A stretch of DNA of 64,000 nt from Chrysopilus asiliformis (Eukaryota > Arthropoda > Insecta > Diptera > Rhagionidae), in the NCBI GenBank assembly GCA_964034945.1, contig OZ035961.1, forward strand, positions 89,344,991 through 89,408,990, written 5' to 3'. Shown piece by piece: positions 33,202 through 45,433 of the stretch; the first letter of the stretch is position 1; each line of letters begins with the position of its first letter. Both the position numbers and the translations under genes were made by a program. The notes beneath the pieces were generated by a model. That model saw only the letters and a program-made list of their open reading frames with translations, was not told the DNA's origin and ran no database searches.

Positions 33202-34902
33202 CAGTGGTTCCCAAACTCTTTTGGCCCACGGACCCCTTTTCATAGTCAAAACTTGCCCACGGACCCCTTTTCATAGTCAAAACTTGCCCACGGACGCTGG
33301 GTGAAAAACTACATAAATGCATAATAGAAAAATTACAAATTTAACTTTAATGTCTTGAATGGTAAATGATGATGTAAAAATAAAATATAAATAAAACATT
33401 TTGTTGAAGAAGTATTTATTGAATCTCCGCCGAAGACGCGGCCTTTTATATTCGTGGCTCGTTTGCCAACGTTCCTGTATGTTCGGCCGAGGTCTCGAAC
33501 GTTCTCATGTGCAGATCTCAAACATTCTCGATGCGTTCACGCCAGATATCGAATAGGGATGCAACATCGTTCATAAAACCTCGATATATCGAAAATCGAT
33601 GTTTTTTTAAAGGCGACATCGATGTCAAAAAACATCGTCCTGAAAACATCGTTTTTCCGATGTTTTGAAAAAGTTAAATTGAATAAATAATTTAGCCACC
33701 TGGCGGATGCTCTACTGTGGGTGGAGTGCACCCAGGTAGAATTAACACGGTTTTAATTCTTCTTATACCTACGTTGAACCACCAAAAACCCATTAGTTTT
33801 CGAGATATTCGCAAAAAACTATTTTTTTTGAAATACCGGCATATCTTCGTAACGGAGTTCTCGTGAAAGACATAAATGTAGCAAATTTTATTGTCTCCAA
33901 GTCTTGTAATACATAAGACTACTGGAAAATGGTTAGTTTCGGAATAAATCGCAAAAAATCGCATAGTTTTTAAAAAGCCGCCGTTTTGGTTACTTCCGGT
34001 TAACGGATTTCCACATCAGGACCACACTTTTCTGTAAAATTTCATGGCTAGCTCTAGTATTTTTTGCGAAATCTTGTAGAAAGATGAAACCGAAAATTGA
34101 TACCAAAGGAAATTTAAACAAATCTTTGAGTGGCTATATTAAATCTATCTAAAAACTAGTCCCTCTATTCCTAAAATTAGTTTCTATACTAATTTTATGA
34201 AGAGTAATGTTCTAGCAACGTGGATAACAACATCGATACCTCGATATATCGGCCTGTTTAACATCGAGGTTAAAACTCGATATTTTTCAACGATACCTCG
34301 ATGTTTGCAAAATCGTTGGCATCCCTAATCTCGAATCTCCTTGCAACTTCTTACCCGTGGACCGTTACAATATCAAAAATTTTATTTGCAACAAACCACT
34401 GTTAATTATAATAAAAATTGAATGCTGCAATGTAACGCTCTCTTGAATTAATTATTTGAGATGTGAGGATAAAATTTCATGTAAATGTCACATATTGTGT
34501 AGGTACTTATTTTGTACCAATTAATTCACAACAGAATATAATAATACAGTAATATACAGTAATTCCAAACATTCGCGGATTTGGTTATTCGCAGAAGTAA
34601 ACAAATTAAACAAAAATATAAAATAGTAAGCAATAACTTTTAGGGTGCATTATATTAAATAATAAAACCCAATATGTCTAACTATAAATAGACGTAAAAA
34701 TCGCTAATAATTTATTCATTGTTATTTATTTTAACTTCCATATTAATAAAAATGTGTCACCATTTTTTTATTTCATATTAAACCTTGCGCGGACCCCCTG
34801 ACGTTGTTCAGGGACCCCCAAATCAATTTTAATTTTCCACGGACCCCCTGAATGATCCCGGGGGCCCCTGGGGGTCCGTAGGGACCACTTTGGGAACCAC
34901 TG
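33202..34902. mobile_element. hAT non-autonomous element with 8-bp GTCTAGGG duplication
   Basis: 1701 bp. Ends CAGTGGTTCCCAAACTCTTT and, complemented, CAGTGGTTCCCAAAGTGGTC, a familiar hAT terminus. GTCTAGGG at 33194-33201 and 34903-34910. Subterminal GGACCCCTTTT / CCACGGACCCCC phrases repeat. No transposase found. Confidence 0.85.
33554..34327. mobile_element. hAT MITE nested in the hAT element
   Basis: 774 bp, ends TAGGGATGCAACATCG and complement TAGGGATGCCAACGATT, with an 8-bp duplication ATATCGAA / ATCTCGAA (one mismatch). The interior contains a passage (TTTTGGTTACTTCCGGTTAAC) shared with the repeat at about 41040-42590. Confidence 0.7.
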
Positions 34903-35039
34903 GTCTAGGGGCATGTCAATAATATTGTACAATACATTGTACAATAATATTGTACGTCTAGGGGCCTTAATAGTTTATTTGAATATTTGTGAAGTGGGAT
35001 TAAAAAGAAATCGAAACGGCATCTATCCGTGCCAAGAAT

Positions 35040-35041
<2 letters not shown>

Positions 35042-35080
<39 letters not shown>
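35042..35080. repeat. 39-bp T homopolymer
   Basis: Uninterrupted T run; it could be the poly(A) tail of a minus-strand retro-insertion, but no source element is recognisable to its right. Confidence 0.9.
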
Positions 35081-35083
<3 letters not shown>

Positions 35084-38000
35084 GATCTAGCCAGAGCTTA
35101 GGGGAAGACCCTTTAAAGCCGAAGCACAGCTCGGGATGGTTGCCCGAATTTTGGGTACGGATAAATGTCCATAGAGGATAGACGCCCCATTTGATCTTAA
35201 TTTTAATATGGTTGGATGTCGGATAGAAATTGCAGTAAAAGAATCAATTTTACGCTAAAATATAACATTTTACTGGCCATTATTTTTATAAAATTTGTCA
35301 GAAAATGATACCCAGCGCAATCGTCCGTGAAAATTTATTTTTGACGCTGCTGTTGATTTGAATTTGAAACAAAATTTGGAAGTGAAAAGCGCAAGTTTTT
35401 AGATTTTTGCACAAACCTATAAAGGGTTGAATTTATTTTGTAGAATTTTTTTTTTAGAATTTAAAATTATCACAGGTTTAGATGAAATCAAATTAAAGAG
35501 TTAAATTTTTCTTTGCGTGTTTGTGTGGGTTTTTTTTTTTAATTTTTCGAAAATTCAAATACATGTAGTGTTCAAAACCTAAACAATTTTGTGTGGGGAG
35601 TGGACTACAAAAAAAGAAAAAAAAACAAGAGTGATTTCCAGTCACAATCACGAGTTTTAGACTGATTGTTATAAAATTTCTTTTTGAGCAATAACACCAA
35701 GTATTACAACATGTCTTACAGATTTTCTACAGAAAATTCCATGTTTTATATCATAATTCATGAGCTCTAAATTCTATTATTATTTACAGCATTCCATCCA
35801 CAATAACACATAATTTATTAGCCGTGATTAAACCACTCACTTTCTCCTTTTAAAACCCTAATTCACAAAGCTATATATTTATTATTGTTCCATCTTCCTT
35901 TCTTGCTTACGAAATTTAATATTTTCATAAAAGTTTTCTACTTTTTACCGCCGTCTGTCTTTGCATCAACCACTCTGCCCTGCCACGAAGCATGAAGTCG
36001 TCATTTGCATTGTCGTTAAAATGTTAAAACACTTCAATTGAGTCATGGCAGAAGAATTTCAACCTTTCCCGGCATTTTATCTACCTTTAACCTTGGTTAA
36101 AGATTTACACATGCATCCATAAAATAAAATAAATTCTCATGTCTTGAGTCTCCGACTTAAAATCAAGAAAACGTCTTCGCGGCTGGATTAAAATTTATGA
36201 GGATTTTTGATAGATTTTTTTTGAAAAAGAAATTCCTGTGATCCTTCCTACAATTAGCAGTCGAGTTTTTGGAGTTTTTTTCTATACTGAATTCAGTAAC
36301 CGTCACCGTACCGAAACCGTCAGGGATTTTCATTTTTTCAATCAAATTTCACTCAATCTTTTTACGAGTACTAACTTGAAAGTCTTTGACCTCGTCTTAT
36401 GAAATCTTTGTAAGTTGTAGATGTAGAATTTCTGCAGAATTATGACCACAGCTGAAGTTACGGCCTGTCGTCATATGACTTACGTTCATGTCCATTTTAT
36501 AAACTCTATTTTATCCCGGACTGGACTAGTATCGAAAGTTTTTGTCTTTGTTCGTGAAACATTAAAAAAAAGATAAAGCACAGAGCATAAAACCCCTAAA
36601 GGTTCACCGAAGGCAGCTCTTTAGGCCTCTTGGATATAGAAAATAGATACAAACATAAATGGGCATAGATAAATAGATAAAATGTGCTTGAGTATGAAAC
36701 GCGCGCCGACGACCGGATAATCATTCGATCTGGACGGATTTATCAGTAGCCAAATGAGTTATGCCAACACTGCAAATATCGAAATTATCCATTCAGGGTT
36801 CCTCGAATCGGTGATTGGCGCAATGCTGCCTGCGCTTCTAGTAAATCCAAGAGATTATCATCGACAGAGATTTCTGCCTCCATCCTCCCCAATCCGTTCA
36901 CGTCTTTTATTTGTAAAAAGTCATTATTTTAGTTTACTTGGCGCGAACTAAAGCGCAGGAATTAATCATTTTTGATCACGATATTCGTTTGATTTCATAC
37001 CCCGCGTTCACCACCTTTGAACGTGGATCAAACCATATAATAACTTGTCGTATACCCTTTTCTGAAATTCGAAGTCCCTGTGTCCCATTCTTTGGCTTTT
37101 GTTGCCGAAGTCGTCATGCCTTAACCACCTGAGGATGATGTGATGTGGGCTAGGCGTCCACCATTCCAACGTAAAGTTTCTAAATCATCTTCAATCGTTC
37201 ATGATGTCTTGAAAGTCTTTCGGGGTCTTTTGTCTTACGTTGCTCCATCAATTCCAACTTCCAACCATCTTCGAATGTCGAAAATGGATTCAGTCTTTAG
37301 CAGATGTTCCTCCTTAACTCAATTTCAAAACACAGTAAGTAGACTTCATCCGCACTGCCGTTGAACCGAACGGGTTATAAATTGGATACTGGTATACCTG
37401 ACTGTGGCCGTTAAAGTTCCACAATTTCGTTAAATTCATTCGATTCGTTTCAGTTAACGTTGAACGTACGCTGTGGCTGCAAGGATTTGATTGGAATCGG
37501 TCGTTCGCTTCGTTTTCTGGGCTTTTGTCGAGCAACAAGTCACGACGTCCAGATGTGTCTAACCTGAAATTCCCTCGAATGTAATCTATGAGTGTTTTTT
37601 TTTGTATTTTCACAATTTCTCACCTGGTTAAATTATACACTAATCTGGATTAATTTTAGCTGCAAACATACGACCTAAATTAGTCACATAATTCATAGAG
37701 TTCTTGTGTGTTTGCTCAGTTGGTAATTGAAATGGGGATTGCCGATATTCTATGGAAATTTTTTTTCATGCCCTGGCAAGGTAAAGCGGCGCCCGGGGCG
37801 AAACCTGTATTTGCTTCCCTCCCCCTTTTTAAAAAGAAAATTGATGAAACGCATTTTTATGCACGCTTGGAGATTTCGAAATAACAATCAGAGAGAAGAG
37901 GTTTGTCTCAATTTTTGTTTGTAATTCTTCGGTCAAATTTTTATTATAAAAATGCATATAGGCAGAAATTATTTAAAAAAAAAATCCGCCGCAGGCGAAA

Positions 38001-41000
38001 TTGTTATTTGAAAAATGCATGCAAGTAGAAATTATTGCACCGCAGACGAAAAATTATAAATTCCAAAGTAAAATGTATCCCTTAAATAGGGTTTACATGC
38101 CACCTTATTTTCCCCTGACGCTGACCTGTATTCAAGAACGTCCGGGGGTATTTTTGTTGTTTTTTAATTGCGTCCAGAGCAGCAAAATGCGTCCCTAGAA
38201 TAGCAGCGCCCCGGACACCTTAAAAAATTCCCCCGGAAACCTTAAATATAGGACAATATCTAGGGAAAAAAGGAGAAATAGGCAAGCCTACCATAAACTG
38301 ACCTAATAATTGACAGAGAAGCGTGATAAGTAAAATGAATGTATTGTGACAATTTTCCTTTTCCAAATCCAGAATTTCAGTTAAATCGGTCGAGTGGTTT
38401 ACAGTTCTAGATAGCAAAGTTCGGTTTGCTTTTTTTAGCTTCACTTCGTAAAAAATAGCTCGAAATATCGGAAAACACTGTAAGTTCTAGTTGCTCTCGC
38501 TTTGGCACCAACTTTTTTAAAAATACCTTGCACAAACTGTTATCCACCCCATATGAATCTGAGTTTTTCCTGTAGCATAAAACGAGAATAATAAAATCGA
38601 AATTCAAGTATCAATTCAGTTGCAGTTTGCTCCAATGATTCGCATTTTTAATTTCTTGCATTTTCCAAACACTCTGCCCCGTTTTGGTTTCCCCTCCCCT
38701 CCAGAAATCATGACCATCACGTCCCACAGCAATCTCTTTTCGTTGCAAATCGAACGTCGTCGCTGTTAATATTGTGGCCAGGGTCGGGTCGTTTTGTTGC
38801 ACGTTTTGCATACCTCACGATAGCAAAACGACCACCACGACTTTAAGAAAATCCAACAAATAATGGCAAAACAACAGCCGTAAAGAAAATCGCAATGGAA
38901 ACTCGATTTTAGAATGCAGGCGCTTTGCCTTTGTATTTGAAAACTGCATTCGTATCCGGGTGTGGATGGATTTTGCAGCCACAACAAAATCTTTGGTTGG
39001 TATTTAGCGGGAGAGGGATGGGGGATAGTTGAGGAACCACTTAGGATTACTTGTTAAAGGGAAGGAAATGCAGCAGCCTCCGCTAATCTTTCGCGTTCTT
39101 GGACAGAGTCTCCAGTACAAAATCAAAAACGTGTTTTGTTTCCGCTTAGCCCTTCGTAGAACCCACCGAGAAGTTCTAAGATTGAGATTAGCGTCGTAAG
39201 AAGGCATCAAATCAAATCGGCGGAGGTGCCCAGGAGGCATCCAGCGTTGTTTGTTCGCGATAAGAAAGTGGTATAGCGTCTTTGGTGATGATAAGAAGTC
39301 CACTCTGCAGCAATCTTGGAGATGTTTGCCTTGGAAGAAAAAGAGATCAACTCGGCACCAACCCAACTCAAGCGACATGTGGTTGTTTGCGAGATGCGAT
39401 CGTAGGCGAAGATAGAAACGCTGGTCGGTTAGGTTTTGGCTTTCTTAAGATTCCCTGTGATGCCCACTGCTTGTTGGCTTTGACAAACGGTTGATTGTGG
39501 TCGACAAGACCGTTTACTTGCTGGTTTTCCATCCGTACTCAAGAAGAAGTGTGCAGGGCTTGAGTACAGGTCGATCTGCTTCTATTTGCGCACTCTGCGG
39601 TCTACCGCAGAACCTACAGTTGGAAGTTTAGTGTGCACTGGAGCTGTTCTAAGCCATCTTCGCCACATCTTCGTCGTAACTCAAAGACGATACCAAACGA
39701 CACAACCTTCCCCTTGAGATTCGATGCATCTTGCGGGGTGAGTGAATTGGACAAACATCTATAGCGATAATAACCGCACTCAGTGTTGAAAGGCAATCTT
39801 CTCCTGAAGTTCATTGCCACGTTTTTCACTCCAGATTGATGTCGGTTGTTCGCTTCGAAACTCAACTCGTCGCCCTTAACCCTTTAAATACCACCGGCTT
39901 CCAGATCTGAAGGCGTCTTCCCATTTCGTTGATCATATATTCATCCACATCTACACAATCAGAAGATGTGTGGGGCATCCTTTTGCGTGTTTAATCAGAA
40001 AACACAAAAACGAAATTATCTTCTAGGGTAGGTATTCGAATGGGAACTAAAGAGACTTAAAACGATCCGTGGAGACATTGAGGAGGATGTCATTTCAAGC
40101 AGTATTAGATAAATTACGATTTTATGGCTTCGTTGATGTACAAGGAGTCAATCGTTTGCTCGGCTATTTCTGAAGCAACAACCGATTGTATTGCATGCTC
40201 ATTTCCAAGATGCAAGAATGAATTCCCCCAAAAATACTTTGATCTTGGTATAGAGTTGTTACCCAGTTTCGATGGTCGTTTCTTGTGTTTCATTTTGATT
40301 AAATGGTTTTCGTATGCCCTTAAATTTTTCCCTGGAGGCAAGACAGACAGGCAAGCCGTATGGAAGATTTATTTTGTCAGCAAGGAGTTTGATCCAAGAA
40401 ATCGTAATAGTGTCATCATAAATGCCTTCAGGGACTTCATGATGTTGTCATTTATTTGAATAATGAATGTCACCCCAATAACAACGGGTTTCAATTCACT
40501 ATAGAGATGAAAAAAAACGCCAGAGATTGTTTTGCCAAACGGATTGGAAAAGTCTTGTACGTGAAATTGGTGAAATATTTCCCATTAAATTGATTGCCTT
40601 GTTCTTAATTATTTAAAAAAGTATTTTAGTAAAAGAAATTCAAAATTGATGTGAAGATCTGATGTGTGTTTCTTGGATCGAACTGCTTTCTGACAAAATA
40701 AATCTTCCCATCAGATATTTTGAATTATTTTCTTGTACAATTTACACTATAATCTCGACGAATAAAATATTCGTTTATATAAAAATATGAATTTTTATTT
40801 TACAAAATTTGAAATACATATCTCGGTAATGGTAAAATATCTCGATTTACGGTAAAAGCAAAAATATTGAGAATTTTAATACCTTTAAGTCTGCTTTTTT
40901 CGAAAAACCGCAAGTTTGGAACGAATTTGCAAAAATCTGTTTTTTTTTAAATTTTTAATGATAATATCTCGATAACGGTAAAAGGTAGCGAATAATGATA

Positions 41001-41039
41001 AAATAATCGTGGCAGCCATTATTCTTTTTAATTCATCTC
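35081..41039. other. largely unique sequence, no gene recognised
   Basis: GC is visibly higher from about 36.4 to 40.5 kb than in the flanks and few element ends are seen. Open frames of 99-124 codons occur (37314-37613 minus, 39004-39378 minus, 40124-40459 plus) but none shows a known domain, a consistent splice pattern or conserved motifs. The region could hold non-coding RNA, UTR or large-intron sequence. Confidence 0.4.
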
Positions 41040-41335
41040 ATATACTGAACTATAAAAAACCCGTTATTTCTCGAGATAATCGCAAAACACTGAGTTTTTT
41101 GAAATAAATGTATATCTCGATAACGGCTTGAAGTACGCAGTCCAAGTGAAAGACAAAAATGTAGGAAATTTTATTATCTTCAACTTCTGTCATACATAGG
41201 ACAGCAAAAAGCGAAATTGCGATTCTAAAAACTCGCCATTTTGGTTACTTCCGGTTAACCCGTTCGGTACATGTTTTTTTCTATGGGGGTTAAAAATACT
41301 CTCTATACAAATTAATGATGTTTAAGCTATCAGTA

Positions 41336-42244
41336 GGGGAAACTGGGGCACATTCGGCAGGTTTTTTTCAAAGTCATTTCCTGCCAAATTCGTCTGATGA
41401 ATTTGAAAATCTTGAAATTTTGTAAAAACTTTGATTATTTTACTACTAAATACGAAATAGATTTTTATTGTAGCCCTAAAGAAATATACGATTTTTACCA
41501 ATTTTAAAAAGGAGGCCATTTTGCTGAATGTACCCCATGCCGGGGCACATTCGGCTTTTGAAGGGGTACATTCGGCGAATATACGTTATTTGTTTGATTT
41601 TACTAATTGAAAGACTATTAGATTTGAATTCATTTTATTAATTCTTTAAAATAAAATAAAAAATAAAAATTCATTACATATCACATAAAAGAATGATTGA
41701 AAAATCCTATTTCACGAAATAGTTATCGAAATTTATATCAAAAATATATTATGTGGAATATCGAGATGTGCCGACAGGATTCATTTAAATTCAATCTAAA
41801 ATTTAAATTTAGTAATTTAAATTCAATCTCTCTTCTTAAAATCACGGATGTATTCAACCTCACTTCTTAAAATCACGAAAGCCGAATGTGCCCCGAAAGT
41901 GTCAGCTTAATTTTTTCAGATTTTTTATCTAAAATACTGTAAATTAAAAGGCATTCTACTTTCGGGATTGAAACTTAATGTTTTTTAATGCTATTTGCGC
42001 GAACTTTTTTAAGCGTCGGACGAAATTGACTTCAAAAATTCCTTACGTACTTGCTTGGGGAAATTACATCAAACTTCCGAAAAACACAAAAATACCTCTT
42101 GCTCTTCTGAGCGCCGAAATAGAACTGTCAGACTTTATTTAAGTTCAAGTGATTGAATTATTGTGCATTTACGTATTTGATCGCTCCTTTCTGAAGCATT
42201 CTTGATACTGAAAATGGCATTGCCGAATGTGCCCCAGTTTCCCC
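41336..42244. mobile_element. TA-flanked MITE with repeated GGGGCACATTCGGC motifs
   Basis: 909 bp with ends GGGGAAACTGGGGCACATTC and exact complement; TA at 41334-41335 and 42245-42246. GGGGCACATTCGGC or its complement recurs inside near 41543, 41568 (one change) and 41881. TA suggests a Tc1/mariner mobiliser. Confidence 0.75.
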
Positions 42245-42258
42245 TATTCATTTAAAAC

Positions 42259-42278
42259 AAAAAAAAAAAAAAAAAAAT
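42259..42278. repeat. A homopolymer beside the MITE
   Basis: Run of about 20 A just right of the 41336-42244 element. Confidence 0.8.
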
Positions 42279-42590
42279 TTAATTTTTTTCAAATACGTTT
42301 TTTTACTCAAAAAATCAAAATTGGTTCACAAATGCACTTAAAGGTGCACTGAATGAGAATAGAGTGTTGAAAATAAATAAATAATAAGTCAATTCAAATT
42401 TTTAACTGCGTTGCCATATGGCATCAAAATACCGAATGGGTTAACGAATTTCCACCAAATAACGGATTTGATAGGATCGTCCCGTTCTAGGACCAAACAT
42501 GCTTGTAAAATACCATGGCTTCTAGCTCTATTAGTTTTTGAGAAATCTTGAACACAAACTAAGAGACTGATAGACTGACAAACTAACATT

Positions 42591-45433
42591 TAATTTGTTT
42601 TCAATATCATTTGCAAGGTCAAATGGCTGTCAAAACTGAATATCGTCGGTGGTAGTGCAATACCGCATAAATACCGCGTATCTACATTTTGAATATTTTA
42701 CAGGGGGAAGAAAAGTTTGATATTTCTAACCCTTTAAAGAGATTTTCTCGTCTAAGATTTTTTGGGACCTCATTATGACTCCCTTTATACATACATAACC
42801 TCAGATGACATGACTCCTAAAGTAAGCAATTCATCACTTCGAACATTTAGGCCCGAAATCTCAAAATTGCTACTTTTGTAGATACGCGGTATTTACAAAC
42901 TGCTCATACGCGGTATTGCGCTATCACCGACGATATGTCCAATAAACCATAAAATTTAATGCCCAAAACACTTATCCCTCGATTCTAAATTTTTAAAAAA
43001 TCTCTATGACAGATAAAGACTGGAATTAAAATTTACCAAAAATTGGAAATCTGTGTTTTTTAAGCTATGGAAAATGAAAATTTCACGACAATTCACGAGC
43101 ATCCCCTTAGGGCAGTAGTTCCCAACATTCCTTTTCTCAAAACCCCTTTTTTAAAATTGAGAGCTATAAAAGGATTGGCGACCTCGTTCTGGAGGTTCCC
43201 TCGGACGATTATATGGTAATTGTAAAACCTCTTGAGAAAAATACGACGCGGGAAAAGGACGCAAATTAAAATGCTATGAAAAAATGCGCCGTATGCAAAA
43301 ATTTACAGTGTCCAAAGTGAAATATGACTTAAATTTTTTTCAAAAATCATTGAAGGGTACGTTTCTTTTTTAAGATATTAATATAATTTATTTTACAAAA
43401 TCTTATGAATTGCCAAAAAAATTTTTTCTGAAACCTAATGTCAATGTCAACATTTCTTTTTAAAATCTTTTTCAAATAAGGTCAGTATTTTTATTGCTAA
43501 ACCCAAGAAGTGTCAGATATATTAATTATGTTTTTTGCAAACAACAGTCGGATCACACATAACACTCGCCCACGTATTTTTTTTAAATCGAGAACGTATA
43601 TTAAACATCCGCAAAGACCTTGTAACAAAGCTCTGGAAGGTTTGGCATTTTTACAAATTCAAATTGATTGAATGGACGTTATGGCGGCAAAGTAGATTTA
43701 CAGTTGTATAAAAAAAATCAAGAAAAACAACCTTAGGCGTCGATCAATTTCCACAAAGCAAATTCGAAACTAAATTCGATTTATGACACTTTGACCGGTG
43801 GTCAGCTTGACTTGGACATAACTTTATTTTATGAAACGTGCCTTTGATGCATAAAAGAACTTCACTATGGAAGGTGGTGATTCATGGGATGACAACGAAG
43901 TGACGTCACCCGATCACAAAGACCGCAACTTAAAGATTTTGTTTCACGGAAAATCCAAGAAACAGAGAAACTCGACATTAAGGCAACATAGAGTTGGAAC
44001 AATCGTAGAAACGGGTCAATTCGGAGCCTATTAATAGCTAGTAGTGGGTCGCCGTGATTCATTTCGGAGCCCATTATGGAACCTCCATCAGACTTTGGTG
44101 GAATCATCATCACCCAGCAAACGCAGCATAAAACCCGAATGGAGACACGCTTCAATGTTTCGATCATGGCAAGAGTCCCAATTGTGGCTCATCTTCGAAG
44201 GCACCAACATCACTTCCTGACGATGCCCACAGCACGAAATCCATTACTCACAGGTCGAATAGTCGTTAAATAAATCAGGGAAATATGTAAAGTGGGAAGA
44301 TTAAGACAACTTAGCATTTTCCTCGGTCTAATAGCTTCCTAATGGTACCCAAAGATTTTTTTTCCTCTTCCCGATAGTATAAAATCGTCCGACATGACAT
44401 TCTTATCTCTGAGAACGATGTCTTATTGCTGTTTAATCGTCCGGAATCAAAGAAAGAAGACACTTGAAAATCCATTGGGATCAAAACAAAACATAAGCAT
44501 ATTTTGATATGCTGCCCTTATGCTTATGCTCCGATGCCTAATGGACTAAATAATTATAATGCTGTTGGAATAAAAAACTTTTTTTTTTTTTGAGAAAACC
44601 GTTGATTGATTTGTCGTTATTTCAGCATTAATTCCAACAGAGTGGAAAGAACTTCTGCAGTTAGAAATGCCATTGAACCAGTTCTTCGAAACCAGTCATG
44701 ACAAAAATAATAATAATAGTAGACGCTGAAGAGTAGAAAACTATAAATGAAAAAAAACCCCGGGTTGATTGTGTAAAAAAAAACTTTCGAATAGACGACT
44801 TGCCCCAGAAATGCATCTGACCATTCATTGATCTGCTGTTTGAGATCTCGAATGGATCTCGTTTTTTACATTGATTTAGCGAAAACTTGTTGATCGTCAA
44901 TCGCCCAGTTTTGTGTGGGTAACACTTGCAAAAGATACAAAGAAGTGACAAACCAAAAGAGATTTACAGATGAACTTATGTAGGTTGTACGGTGAACAAC
45001 ATTTAAAAGCAGAAATGTTTCTTAATTTTCAAAAATCTGGTCCTAGGCTTGGTTTTGGTTCACTCAAATTTCTTTGGTTCGGTTCAAAAAACCGGTTTGC
45101 ATCTTTGATAAAAGAAGAAATTTAAAAAATTGGGTAAATTTTAAATACCTACACTTCGTGAGAAAAAAATATCAATGTGGAGGGTTTTTCATTACTGAAA
45201 CCGAAAAACTCACTAACCATAAACGGCCCGCAAAAACTCACTCACGAACCATTAAGAAAAGCGGTATCAAAATTTGGTGGACTCGAGCGAATAAAAAATA
45301 AAAATCTGATGGAATCGAATGAATAATAAAATTTGCGACCCAAAGGTTTTTTTTTGTTTTTGTCAAAAACCTGAATTTTTCACACTTTCTCTTCAAGACC
45401 ACATTTTTCTGGACACTTCGTATTAGACTCCTG
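42591..45433. other. mixed intergenic sequence, no gene recognised
   Basis: A single hAT-like end (CAGTAGTTCCCAACATTCC) is at 43114 with no clear partner. The 42640-42930 stretch has inverted ATACCGCGTATCTAC / GATACGCGGTATTT phrases, suggesting a small foldback element. The 43860-44280 segment is more GC-rich with open frames on both strands but no recognisable protein. Confidence 0.4.

Larger units (their letters stand above)
32812..34966. mobile_element. palindromic MITE containing a hAT element
   Basis: Outer ends GGCCCCTTCCCTAGACGTGC and complement GGCCCCTAGACGTACAATAT, with many CAATATTATTGTGCAATA-type inverted repeats. GTCTAGGGG-like motifs recur inside, and one served as the hAT target. 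Outer duplication not certain. Confidence 0.6.
41040..42590. repeat. dispersed repeat (TACTTCCGGTTAAC family) split by a MITE
   Basis: CCATTTTGGTTACTTCCGGT and nearby phrases match the interior of 33554-34327. The copy continues after the insertion at 41336-42244 with AACGAATTTCCACCAAATAA and TACCATGGCTTCTAGCTCTA. Confidence 0.55.

Noticed and set aside
35042..35080. T39 as a LINE or SINE tail
   Set aside because: No retroelement sequence or target duplication was recognised beside it.
39004..39378. 124-codon minus-strand frame
   Set aside because: No recognisable motif, no splice logic, and overlapping plus-strand frames of similar quality.
40124..40459. 111-codon plus-strand frame with CSFPRCKNEF
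   Set aside because: Considered as a small cysteine-containing protein, but there is an overlapping opposite frame and no signal peptide or known family pattern.
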